A stretch of 10,228 nucleotides of DNA, from the NCBI GenBank assembly GCA_910585645.1, contig CAJUFP010000139.1, positions 1 through 10,228 on the forward strand, written 5' to 3'. Origin of the DNA: an uncultured Hungatella sp. GTDB taxonomy: Bacteria > Bacillota > Clostridia > Lachnospirales > Lachnospiraceae. Position 1 is the first letter of the stretch, and each line of letters begins with the position of its first letter. Below, piece after piece: positions 1 through 5,587 of this stretch. The notes under the pieces were generated by a model. It was not told the DNA's origin. It made no database searches and was given only the letters and a program-made list of their open reading frames with translations. The position numbers were made by a program, and so were the translations under genes.

Positions 1-36
1 ACTGGTTCCCGCTTTAAGGGCTCATCGGAATGTTTG

Positions 37-123
37 GCATATCTGAACCCGAACAGGACCATCCTTCCCTTCTCTGACTGGCCTCACGACTCCCCCGCCC
101 ATTTGCTCACTCAATTATACACC
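37..123 (+). repeat. Left arm of a ~10-kb-spaced inverted repeat
   Basis: This 87-base stretch matches the reverse complement of 10141-10228 with five mismatches and one single-base gap. The first 54 bases (37-90) differ at only one position. Similarity stops abruptly after 123. The outer limit cannot be set because the other copy runs off the window end; bases 1-36 may therefore also belong to it. No open reading frame, transposase end or convincing hairpin is visible inside. It lies downstream of the SASP gene. The remaining non-coding bases, 124-185, are pyrimidine-rich on the plus strand, and I see no terminator hairpin there. The likely identity is a dispersed intergenic repeat. Confidence 0.85.
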
Positions 124-185
124 TAATTCCGCTCCCTTCCTCCCCCTCTTCTCTCAAGGTCCATTTCCTACTTCTTTTTCGCGCT

Positions 186-410
186 CTACGCCATCTCGTC
201 CTCCTTAAGCGCCTCCCGTTTTAACTCCCGCTTCCGCTTGGTCATAAGCCCTCCGATCCTTCCGCTCTCCTTTGCCGTCAGGCTGCGCCATCCGTTCTCC
301 ATTACTTTATCGCTAAGCCCCAGTTCCGTGGCAATCTCAAATTTCAGCAGCTCCTCCGGCGTCTTCAAGCTGGCAGGGTCAAAAGGCTTTTCATTCTTCT
401 TCTTAGACAT
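186..410 (-). CDS. Small acid-soluble spore protein, alpha/beta type
   Basis: This 74-residue protein should coat and protect DNA in the dormant spore and be degraded at germination. Residues 23-31 carry the family signature KFEIATELG, which includes the germination-protease site expected between E25 and I26. Residues 44-59 (LTAKESGRIGGLMTKR) match the second conserved block, normally like LTxRxNGxVGGxMVKR. The length is normal for the family. The lysine-rich N-terminus (about 20 residues before the signature) and the basic C-terminal tail are somewhat divergent. An AAAGGAG at 424-430 precedes the ATG by 13 bases, a long spacing. The gene starts 68 bases after pspC and has its own sigma-G-like promoter; a 12-bp inverted repeat covers that promoter and part of the ribosome binding site. 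The family call is confident. The exact subgroup is not, and a role in gene control instead of bulk DNA coating cannot be excluded. Confidence 0.85.
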   Translation of the reverse strand: MSKKKNEKPFDPASLKTPEELLKFEIATELGLSDKVMENGWRSLTAKESGRIGGLMTKRKRELKREALKEDEMA

Positions 411-414
411 AATT

Positions 415-457
415 ACGGGTATACTCCTTTCCTTAATTCACTAGAGAGTATACCCGT
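415..457 (-). promoter_or_regulatory. Perfect 12-bp inverted repeat over SASP promoter and RBS
   Basis: ACGGGTATACTC at 446-457 (minus strand) is perfectly complementary to GAGTATACCCGT at 415-426, with a 19-base loop at 427-445. The distal arm contains the TATACT -10 box. The proximal arm contains the GAG of the AAAGGAG Shine-Dalgarno and ends four bases before the ATG. There is no T-run after it in the gene direction, so it is not a terminator for pspC. It could be a protein operator, or an RNA hairpin that forms only in transcripts entering from upstream. Confidence 0.8.
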
Positions 458-475
458 TTTCCCTTATCCTATTCC
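447..475 (-). promoter_or_regulatory. Candidate sigma-G/sigma-F promoter for the SASP gene
   Basis: On the minus strand GGAATA (470-475) and TATACT (447-452) are separated by 17 bases. They resemble the forespore sigma-G consensus (TGAATA, then CATACTA with 17-18 spacing) at 5 of 6 and about 5 of 7 positions. SASP genes are normally sigma-G dependent. The -10 would also suit sigma-A, but the -35 would not. Predicted transcription starts near 438-441, inside the loop of the surrounding inverted repeat. Confidence 0.5.
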
Positions 476-478
476 TCG

Positions 479-670
479 TCAGAAATTGTCCGGCGGGATG
501 ATGATCGCAGCCACAAAGTACGCCAGAGCCCCGGCCCCTGTGCAGGCGAAGATCGCCCACACAAGCCTGACCAACGTAGGATCTATGTTCAGGTACTCGC
601 CGATGCCTCCGCACACTCCGCAGAGCATACGGTTACTGCCTGATCTGTAAAGCTTCTTTCCGAAATCCAT
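479..670 (-). CDS. PspC-domain membrane protein
   Basis: This 63-residue protein is a minimal PspC domain (phage-shock-protein C family, PF04024). The N-terminus KKLYRSGSNRMLCGVCGGIGEYLNIDPTLVR is the conserved block, including the GVCGGIGEY core and the DPTLVRL motif; residues 34-58 form one hydrophobic membrane segment ending in IIIPPDNF. Such proteins sit in the cytoplasmic membrane and take part in envelope-stress sensing. A GAGGAG lies 7 bases before the ATG. The gene follows the DUF4097 gene by 24 bases and so is very likely the last gene of the padR operon. PspC, DUF4097 and HAAS proteins commonly occur together in Firmicutes, which supports a shared role at the membrane. Confidence 0.9.
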   Translation of the reverse strand: MDFGKKLYRSGSNRMLCGVCGGIGEYLNIDPTLVRLVWAIFACTGAGALAYFVAAIIIPPDNF

Positions 671-694
671 AAAAACACTCCTCTCGCAAAATAT

Positions 695-1690
695 TTATTG
701 AAACGACACGTCAATAGCCCCTGTTTTGCACTCCAGTTTGGCCTTTTTCGCTGCCCCGGGGTTCTCGATGACGCTCTCCCGGTTCAAAACGCCCTTCTCC
801 TGCCCGTCTATGAGGATGGAGCCGGCCGCGGCCTCCACCTGGTACCAGAAATCCTCCTGGCTTCCCTCTATCCGATACTGAATGCTTCCGGCATTGCACT
901 CTGCGTCCATCTCCCGGCCTACCTGGCCCTCATAGATCAATTCCCCGGCCTTACACTCCCCATCCAGCTCCTGAACCGCGCCGCCCGACACTTCCAGATA
1001 CCCGGCCTTTACCTCCAGATCCAGCTTCTCTGCCGTCACCTGGCTCATGGATATCCCTCCGGCCTTTACCTCCAGATCCACCTGGCGGAAATTCGCGCCT
1101 GCAGGGATCCGGATCTGGGCAGCAGGCTTTTCCTCATTTAAATCCTCGATCCAGTCCTTCCAAAGGCTGCCGTCTATCCAGCTGTCCGCGTCCCAAAAAT
1201 CCGTCCCTGTATGAAGCCCCACATAGATCTCAAGCTTATCCTCATCCAGTTCCTGACGGCACCGGTAATCCTCATCGCTGCTGGTGACCACGATCTGGTC
1301 CGTGGACGGGTCTGCCACGATCTCAACAAGACCTCCGGCCACCTCGATCTCCAGCTGCCTCACCACCGTGGCCCCTGACTTTGCCTGGCCGCCAGACACC
1401 GCTGCCTTTGTCCCCACAGCCCCATCCTGTCCCGCGCCTACAGACCTGTCCGGCGCTCCTTCTTCCTCTATGACACCGTCCGCCTCATAAGCCGCTTCCT
1501 CCCTCTCCCTGTCTGCCCTGGCCATCTCCTCCAGGGCTTCCCTCTCATCCTCAAACCTTGCGAGCCCATAACTTCTATTCCGAAAATAGGCAAATCTGCC
1601 TCCCATGGCCCACGCTCCCATGCACAGCACGGTTCCTGTGCCGATGCAGGCCACAGCCCCTATGATCATTCCTTTTACCCAGCCTTTCAT
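695..1690 (-). CDS. DUF4097-family membrane-anchored beta-helix protein
   Basis: This 331-residue protein has one N-terminal membrane segment (about residues 7-30), an acidic and Gly/Ala-rich linker (about 45-108), and a C-terminal beta-rich domain typical of the DUF4097 'putative adhesin' family. That domain holds repeated strand-turn units with the motif L-E-V/C-K-A-G at residues 206-211, 225-230, 244-249, 263-268, 285-290 and 319-324. The first four are exactly 19 residues apart, which fits a right-handed parallel beta-helix. The start ATG overlaps the TGA of the upstream HAAS gene (ATGA), so translation is probably coupled. The domain most likely faces outside the membrane, but the partner is unknown. 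In related cassettes the PadR/HAAS/DUF4097/PspC set responds to envelope stress. 'Adhesin' is only a family label, and binding to host surfaces should not be inferred. Confidence 0.85.
   Translation of the reverse strand: MKGWVKGMIIGAVACIGTGTVLCMGAWAMGGRFAYFRNRSYGLARFEDEREALEEMARADREREEAAYEADGVIEEEGAPDRSVGAGQDGAVGTKAAVSGGQAKSGATVVRQLEIEVAGGLVEIVADPSTDQIVVTSSDEDYRCRQELDEDKLEIYVGLHTGTDFWDADSWIDGSLWKDWIEDLNEEKPAAQIRIPAGANFRQVDLEVKAGGISMSQVTAEKLDLEVKAGYLEVSGGAVQELDGECKAGELIYEGQVGREMDAECNAGSIQYRIEGSQEDFWYQVEAAAGSILIDGQEKGVLNRESVIENPGAAKKAKLECKTGAIDVSFQ
1002..1080 (-). repeat. 22-bp direct repeat, 57-bp period, within DUF4097 gene
   Basis: An exact 22-base sequence occurs at 1002-1023 and 1059-1080. 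The start-to-start distance of 57 bases equals 19 codons. A third, diverged copy is visible near 945-965. Each encodes the D-L-E-V-K-A-G strand of the beta-helix, so this is an in-frame coding repeat and not a regulatory array. Confidence 0.9.
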
Positions 1691-2478
1691 AACTTCTCCT
1701 TCCTCCTTCCATGAACCAGCCTTCCAAGAGCGTCAACAATTGCCCGGATCAACCATGGTATGAACTTTCCGTAAAATAAGATGGACACCAGAAGGCTCAA
1801 AAGCCCCAGTCCTATGACCACCACGCCGGCGCCAAACATCAAAAGCCCGCTGGCCGCCCAATGCACCATGGCCAAAATCCCCACCACGCACAGTCCCGCG
1901 CCTGCCAAAAGAAGAGCAACCGTCAGCACTGCCAAAAGCACGATAAGCCCAACCAAAAGCCCCAGAGCTCCGGCAAACAGCCCTGTCAAGGTCCCGCCCA
2001 CGCCCACCAAAATCGGCGCCATGACAAAAAACAAGATCACCCACAACACGATCTTTAGGGGGCCGCTGGTTCGAAACTTCCTCTGTCCTCCCCCCTGGTC
2101 TTTCTGGCTCGCCCCCTGCTGTCCCTGCCCAAAGCTGCCGCCGCCCGAAGCCTGCTGCCACCCACTCCCGGACGGGGCTTTTTCCCCCTCCTCCGGCAGA
2201 TCAAGCCGTTTGGCCACCTGGTAGCCGGGGTCCCGAAACCGCTCATCCTCATAGCCCCGCTCCGTAAACTCCCCGCCGTCCTCCAGATTCCCCGCCAGCT
2301 CGGACCGGATGATGGCTGCGATCCGCTCCGGGCTGCCGAAATCCTCCATGGCCTTCCCCGCGTCATCCCCCGCCTCCTCCAGATAATCCCGGTAGTAGGC
2401 AATGGCGTCCGCCTTCTCCTCCTGGGGAATATCCGACAAAAGATACTCCAGCCTTTCCATAAACTCATTTCTGTTCAT
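1687..2478 (-). CDS. HAAS/DUF1700-domain membrane protein
   Basis: This 263-residue protein starts with a HAAS (DUF1700-type) alpha-helical domain at about residues 1-65; the run EFMERLEYLLSDIPQEEKAD and the downstream DYLEEAGDD and FGSPERIA motifs are characteristic. A Gly/Gln/Ser-rich low-complexity linker follows (about 100-135). Then come several closely packed hydrophobic segments (about 141-235) and a short basic cytoplasmic tail. HAAS domains are thought to connect PadR regulators to membrane proteins. ATG at 2478 is preferred over the GTG one codon upstream because GGAGGAG lies 7 bases before the ATG but only 4 before the GTG. The gene overlaps the end of padR by 14 bases and the start of the DUF4097 gene by 4, so it is the middle gene of a tightly coupled operon. 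Confidence 0.88.
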   Translation of the reverse strand: MNRNEFMERLEYLLSDIPQEEKADAIAYYRDYLEEAGDDAGKAMEDFGSPERIAAIIRSELAGNLEDGGEFTERGYEDERFRDPGYQVAKRLDLPEEGEKAPSGSGWQQASGGGSFGQGQQGASQKDQGGGQRKFRTSGPLKIVLWVILFFVMAPILVGVGGTLTGLFAGALGLLVGLIVLLAVLTVALLLAGAGLCVVGILAMVHWAASGLLMFGAGVVVIGLGLLSLLVSILFYGKFIPWLIRAIVDALGRLVHGRRKEKL

Positions 2479-2794
2479 CACTCTGCTCCTCCAATATACG
2501 TGAGATTTTCCCGGAATACACAGCCCACTCGCCCCGGTACAGATTCAGCTGTATCCGTCCCTTCTCCGTGATACGGTAATACCTTCGGTTCCTGCCGTCA
2601 ATGGCAAGGTCGTACACCTCCAGACAGTCCTCCTTCAAAAGCCTTCGCAAAACCGGGTAAAGCGTTGACTCCGAAATCTCTATGGCCCCTCTCACATCCT
2701 GCGTTATCTTATAGCCATAGGTTCCTTTTATAGTCCTTGACACCACCGCAAGGACTATGGCGTCCAAAAGGGCCGCGCCTGTGTTAAATACCAT
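2465..2794 (-). CDS. PadR-family transcriptional regulator
   Basis: This 109-residue winged-helix regulator has the PadR signature throughout: the N-terminal helix with LLDAIVLAVV, the recognition region TYGYKITQDVRGAIEISESTLYPVLRRLL, and the wing GRNRRYYRITEKGR. It lacks a long C-terminal four-helix extension, so it belongs to the short PadR type with one C-terminal dimerisation helix. ATG at 2794 is favoured over the adjacent GTG at 2797 because AAGGAG lies 7 bases before the ATG. It is the first gene of a padR-HAAS-DUF4097-pspC operon. Its promoter is covered by inverted and direct repeats, which fits autorepression, as is usual for this family. The inducer is unknown; in comparable cassettes it is linked to cell-envelope stress. 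Confidence 0.92.
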   Translation of the reverse strand: MVFNTGAALLDAIVLAVVSRTIKGTYGYKITQDVRGAIEISESTLYPVLRRLLKEDCLEVYDLAIDGRNRRYYRITEKGRIQLNLYRGEWAVYSGKISRILEEQSDEQK

Positions 2795-2835
2795 CACTCC
2801 ACTCCTTGTCTCTTGGTCTGTTAATGGGTTTCATC

Positions 2836-2882
2836 TATAATATTGTTTCTTTTTCTATATTATATATTGTATAATATTGTTT
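2836..2882 (-). promoter_or_regulatory. Probable PadR operator repeats on the promoter
   Basis: AAACAATATTATA occurs exactly twice on the minus strand, at 2870-2882 and 2836-2848, 34 bases apart (about three helix turns). Between and overlapping them is an inverted repeat, ATATTATA at 2870-2877 with TATAATAT at 2857-2864, separated by five bases and covering the -10 box. The arrangement suits binding of a dimeric regulator to the spacer, -10 and start region. The assignment to the neighbouring PadR is inference. AT-rich sequence makes short repeats more likely by chance, but two identical 13-mers are still notable. Confidence 0.55.
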
Positions 2883-2887
2883 GTCAA
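2859..2887 (-). promoter_or_regulatory. Consensus sigma-A promoter of the padR operon
   Basis: On the minus strand a perfect TTGACA (2882-2887) and a perfect TATAAT (2859-2864) are separated by exactly 17 bases. Transcription should start near 2851-2853, giving an untranslated leader of roughly 55-60 bases before the padR ATG. A promoter this strong next to a repressor gene usually implies tight repression. Confidence 0.92.
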
Positions 2888-2930
2888 GCATTTTATATAT
2901 TAAGATTTTGCTCCCTTATCCCCCTCTCTC

Positions 2931-2975
2931 AAAAAAAGGACATCACCCAAAGGCATACACCTCCGACTGATATCC
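2931..2975 (-). terminator. Intrinsic terminator after the receiver-domain gene
   Basis: The minus-strand RNA can fold GGAUAUCA (2968-2975) onto UGAUGUCC (2938-2945), with one G-U pair. An inner GGAGG/CCUUU stem, closed by a six-base loop, continues it after a short mismatch. Seven T residues (2931-2937) follow directly. It lies about 90 bases past the receiver-gene stop and upstream of the padR promoter, so it insulates the two units. Confidence 0.75.
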
Positions 2976-3062
2976 TCCATTTATCTATCGAGCACTCTCA
3001 GAAACTCCCTGCGCCCATCGCTGTGACTGAATTTCCAAGCGCGCTCTATCCCTCCAACTTCC

Positions 3063-3470
3063 TTACGCCCCCTGATACACCACATCCCTGTTAAGAAGCC
3101 CCTCCTTCACTGCCAGACGGTACTTCTTAATCATATCCCCGATCTGGGCCCTGGTGTAGGGCTTGATGATAAACCCAAAAGCCCGGATCTTCCACGCCTC
3201 CAGGGAAAACCCCGGGATCCCTGACAGAAGCACCACCTCCGGGTGGACCTCCCTCTCATAGATCATGGAAGCCAGGGTGATCCCGCTGATCTCCGGCATC
3301 ACCACATCGGAGAACACCAGATCCACCGGATTCTCCTCCACAAACTGCATAGCCGCCACAGCGTCGTCAAAACTCCCCAAAAACTCCACGCCCTCCATGG
3401 CGCGGAGAATGGAAGTCAGCCGCTCCTTAAGCTCCGGCGAATTGTCCACTACAATGACCTTGATGTCCAT
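3063..3470 (-). CDS. Stand-alone receiver-domain response regulator
   Basis: This 135-residue protein is a single CheY-like receiver domain. Visible landmarks are the first strand VIVVDNS with acidic D9, the phosphoacceptor D55 in VFSDVVMPE, the switch serine S83 in LLSGIP, and K103 in IIKPYT. The usual second acidic residue next to D9 is asparagine (N10), which may weaken magnesium binding. No DNA-binding or enzymatic output domain follows; only about 20 residues remain after the fold. The reading frame stays open upstream to 3575, but that extension would run through the terminator at 3541-3571, and a GGAGG lies about 5 bases before the ATG at 3470, so the short form is correct. No histidine kinase is nearby. 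I found no clear sigma-A promoter in the roughly 70 bases between the terminator and the start; only a GC-rich imperfect hairpin is seen at 3508-3524. Confidence 0.85.
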   Translation of the reverse strand: MDIKVIVVDNSPELKERLTSILRAMEGVEFLGSFDDAVAAMQFVEENPVDLVFSDVVMPEISGITLASMIYEREVHPEVVLLSGIPGFSLEAWKIRAFGFIIKPYTRAQIGDMIKKYRLAVKEGLLNRDVVYQGA

Positions 3471-3540
3471 ATATCCCTCCACAAATCCTGTCCCACACGA
3501 AAAGGACGCGCCTTCCGCAAGCGCCCTCCCCGCCATACCG

Positions 3541-3571
3541 CAAAAAGACCGCCAGCCAAAAGGCCGGCGGT
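3541..3571 (-). terminator. Intrinsic terminator after the S1 gene
   Basis: On the minus strand a 10-bp stem (3562-3571 with 3548-3557, one G-U pair) closes a UUUU tetraloop and is followed by C and five T residues (3542-3546). It lies 56 bases after the S1 stop codon and should end the long cmk-ispH-S1 transcript. Confidence 0.9.
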
Positions 3572-3627
3572 TCAAACTCCTGCTTTTCCGTCATCCGGAT
3601 ATCCCGCATCCCGTATCAGTCCGCAGC

Positions 3628-4755
3628 TTAATACTCCTCCGCTGCCATGGCCTCCACATCCACGTCCACCACGTCGTCATCATACTCCTGCACCGGCTGC
3701 ATCTGAAGAGCCTTCATGCTCAGGCTGATCTTCCTGTCCGCCTCGTTAAAGTCAACGATCTTGGCCTCGATCTCCTGGCCGATGGACAGAACGTCAGCAG
3801 GCTTCTCCACGTGCTCCCTGGAGATCTGGGATACATGCAGCAGAGCGTCCACGCCCGGCTCCAGCTCCACAAAAGCGCCGAAATCTGTCATGCGGGCCAC
3901 TCTGCCCACAACCACGTTGCCAGCGCCGTACTTCATAGCAGCGTCGGCCCACGGGTTGGCCTCCGGGAACTTAAGGCTTAAAGCGATCTTCTCGCCGTTA
4001 ATATCCTTGATCATGGTCACCAGCTTCTCGCCGGTCTTAAACACCTTCTTCGGGTTCTCCACACGGCCCCAGGACATCTCGGAGATGTGCAGCAGGCCGT
4101 CCGCGCCGCCAAGGTCGATAAACGCGCCGAAGTCTGTCACGTTCTTCACAACGCCCTCCACCCGGTCGCCGATCTGAATCCGCTCAAACAGGGCCTTCTG
4201 CATCTCAGCCTTTCTGGCCACCATCAGCTGCTTTCTGTCGCCGATGATCCTTCTTCTTCTGGGATTGAACTCCGTGATCACGAACTCAATCTCCTGACCC
4301 GCGTATTTTGTCAGATCCCTCTCATAGGAATCGGACACCAGGCTGGCGGGGATAAACACCCTGGTCTCCTCCACCACTACGCTTAAGCCGCCGTCCAGAA
4401 CCTGGGCCACCTTAGCGGTCAGCACCTCCTGGTTATTAAAGGCCTCCTCCAGGCGCTTGTTGCCCCGGTCGGCAGCCAGCCTCTTGTAGGACAGGGCCAC
4501 CTGGCCTTCACCGTCATTGACCTTGATGACTTTCGCCTCCATCTCGTCCCCCACCTTTACCACAGTGGTGAGATCGACACCGGACTCATTGGTATATTCG
4601 TTTCTGGGAATAATGCCGTCGGACTTGTAGCCAATGTTCAAGACGATTTCATCTTCTTTCACGTCGATGACCTTACCAGTGACAATCTCTCCTGTACGTA
4701 TTGTTTTCAACGATTCTTCCAACATTTGTTCAAACTCATTTAATACCTCTGACAT
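3628..4755 (-). CDS. rpsA: Four-domain S1 protein (ribosomal protein S1 homologue)
   Basis: This 375-residue protein contains four S1 OB-fold RNA-binding domains at roughly residues 20-88, 105-172, 190-260 and 275-345. Domains 3 and 4 carry the classic TDFGAF(I/V) strand and the DGLLHIS/DALLHVS motif; domain 2 is the most diverged. A four-domain S1 protein is usual for low-GC Gram-positives (Bacillus YpfD type), against six in E. coli, so its role in translation initiation may be narrower than that of E. coli S1. The C-terminal tail is acidic (EYDDDVVDVDVEAMAAEEY). ATG at 4755 is chosen because AGGAGG lies 9 bases before it; an upstream TTG at 4773 would place that site inside the coding region. 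The gene overlaps the end of ispH by 20 bases in another frame, so translation is probably coupled. In some Clostridia the two are fused; here they are separate. Confidence 0.93.
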   Translation of the reverse strand: MSEVLNEFEQMLEESLKTIRTGEIVTGKVIDVKEDEIVLNIGYKSDGIIPRNEYTNESGVDLTTVVKVGDEMEAKVIKVNDGEGQVALSYKRLAADRGNKRLEEAFNNQEVLTAKVAQVLDGGLSVVVEETRVFIPASLVSDSYERDLTKYAGQEIEFVITEFNPRRRRIIGDRKQLMVARKAEMQKALFERIQIGDRVEGVVKNVTDFGAFIDLGGADGLLHISEMSWGRVENPKKVFKTGEKLVTMIKDINGEKIALSLKFPEANPWADAAMKYGAGNVVVGRVARMTDFGAFVELEPGVDALLHVSQISREHVEKPADVLSIGQEIEAKIVDFNEADRKISLSMKALQMQPVQEYDDDVVDVDVEAMAAEEY

Positions 4756-5092
4756 TCGTATGAACCTCCTCAATAATATTCTTGGGGGTTGAAGCCCCCG
4801 CTGTAATACCTACGCTGCGCACAGAACTTACACTTTCAGGATCAAAATCGCCCACAGTTTGAATGTAATAGGTGTTTTTACACTCCTTTCGGCATATCTC
4901 GTACAGTTTGCGGGTATTGGAACTGCTTTTTCCGCCTACAACAATCATGGCATCTACCTGCGAAGCTATACGTCCAGCTTCTACTTGTCTTTCCTGTGTT
5001 GCATTGCAAATCGTATTTAAAACAAATATATCATAACCCTTTTCCGAAAATTTTTCAACTAAATCTTGAAATTTATTGTAATTAAATGTCGT
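4640..5092. other. AT-rich block spanning ispH 3' end and S1 5' end
   Basis: From about 5092 down to about 4640, codon choice in ispH and then in the first codons of the S1 gene is rich in A/T-ending codons (ATA, AGA, TTA, GTA, TTT, AAT). The flanking coding sequence prefers C/G endings. The right edge is abrupt and falls just after the conserved SQTT codons of ispH. The left edge fades gradually. The limits were judged by eye. Confidence 0.6.
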
Positions 5093-5587
5093 CTGGGACA
5101 CGATACACAGTTTTTCCCCCGTAAGATCGGGCAGATCGGCCATGTCCGCCTCATCTTTTACCACCAAAGTCTTCTCATCGCCCCACCCCCGGATGCCCTG
5201 CACCTCCGGGTGATCCTTATCGCCGATGATGATGACGCGCCGCCCCAGGCTGTTTTGCTCCTGTACAATCCGGTGGATCTTCTTCACAAAAGGACAGGTG
5301 GCGTCCACCACATGAAGCCCCCGGGCCTTTATGCTGTCATAGACCGCCCTGCCGACCCCGTGGGAGCGGATGATCACAGTCCCCTCCTCAAGGCCTTCCA
5401 GGCTCTCCTCGTCAGGCAGTACCCTGACGCCTCTGCCCTCTAAGTCCCGGACCACCTCCTCGTTGTGGATAATGGGACCCAGGGTAAAAATAGGGGGATG
5501 GCCTGTCTCGATCTGCTCATACACCTTCTGCACAGCCCGCTCCACACCAAAACAAAACCCGGCCGTCTTTGCCACCACCACTTCCAT
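4736..5587 (-). CDS. ispH: 4-hydroxy-3-methylbut-2-enyl diphosphate reductase
   Basis: This 283-residue enzyme makes IPP and DMAPP from HMBPP in the last step of the MEP isoprenoid pathway, using a [4Fe-4S] cluster in the cytoplasm. The three cluster cysteines are C12 (GFCFGV), C98 (DATCPFV) and C194 (NTICNATQERQ). Substrate residues H41 (IIHNEEV), H76 (RSHGVG), H126 and E128 (DKDHPEVQG), T166/T167 (SQTT) and the SSSN run at 221-224 are all present, and the length is typical. The cmk stop codon directly abuts the ispH ATG, with GGAGGAG in the end of cmk as the ribosome binding site. The 3' end overlaps the S1 gene by 20 bases. Base composition changes sharply near position 5092 (residue 166): the N-terminal part uses GC-ending codons, while the rest is clearly AT-rich. 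No catalytic residue is lost. Confidence 0.96.
   Translation of the reverse strand: MEVVVAKTAGFCFGVERAVQKVYEQIETGHPPIFTLGPIIHNEEVVRDLEGRGVRVLPDEESLEGLEEGTVIIRSHGVGRAVYDSIKARGLHVVDATCPFVKKIHRIVQEQNSLGRRVIIIGDKDHPEVQGIRGWGDEKTLVVKDEADMADLPDLTGEKLCIVSQTTFNYNKFQDLVEKFSEKGYDIFVLNTICNATQERQVEAGRIASQVDAMIVVGGKSSSNTRKLYEICRKECKNTYYIQTVGDFDPESVSSVRSVGITAGASTPKNIIEEVHTNVRGIK

Noticed and set aside
238..444. Plus-strand 68-codon frame opposite the SASP gene
   Set aside because: It is antisense to a gene with clear SASP signatures, has no ribosome site, and its composition reflects the reverse strand.
1002..1080. Possible CRISPR-like direct repeats
   Set aside because: There are only two exact copies. 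The period is an exact multiple of three and the repeat encodes beta-helix rungs.
1733..2468. Two overlapping minus-strand open frames inside the HAAS gene
   Set aside because: They are out-of-frame shadows with Arg/Pro/Gly-rich translations and no start signals. The HAAS domain and the membrane segments fix the true frame.
2843..3094. Plus-strand 83-codon frame in the intergenic region before padR
   Set aside because: It runs across the padR promoter and the receiver terminator, has no ribosome site, and shows no recognisable protein features.
3471..3575. N-terminal extension of the receiver protein by 35 residues
   Set aside because: It would translate through the S1 terminator hairpin. 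The CheY-like fold and a GGAGG place the start at 3470.
3265..3981. Long plus-strand open frame of 238 codons
   Set aside because: It is antisense to the receiver gene, the terminator and the S1 gene, all well supported by motifs. Its protein is low in recognisable structure and it has no ribosome site.
4756..4773. TTG start adding six residues to the S1 protein
   Set aside because: The added codons are the AGGAGG ribosome site of the ATG at 4755.
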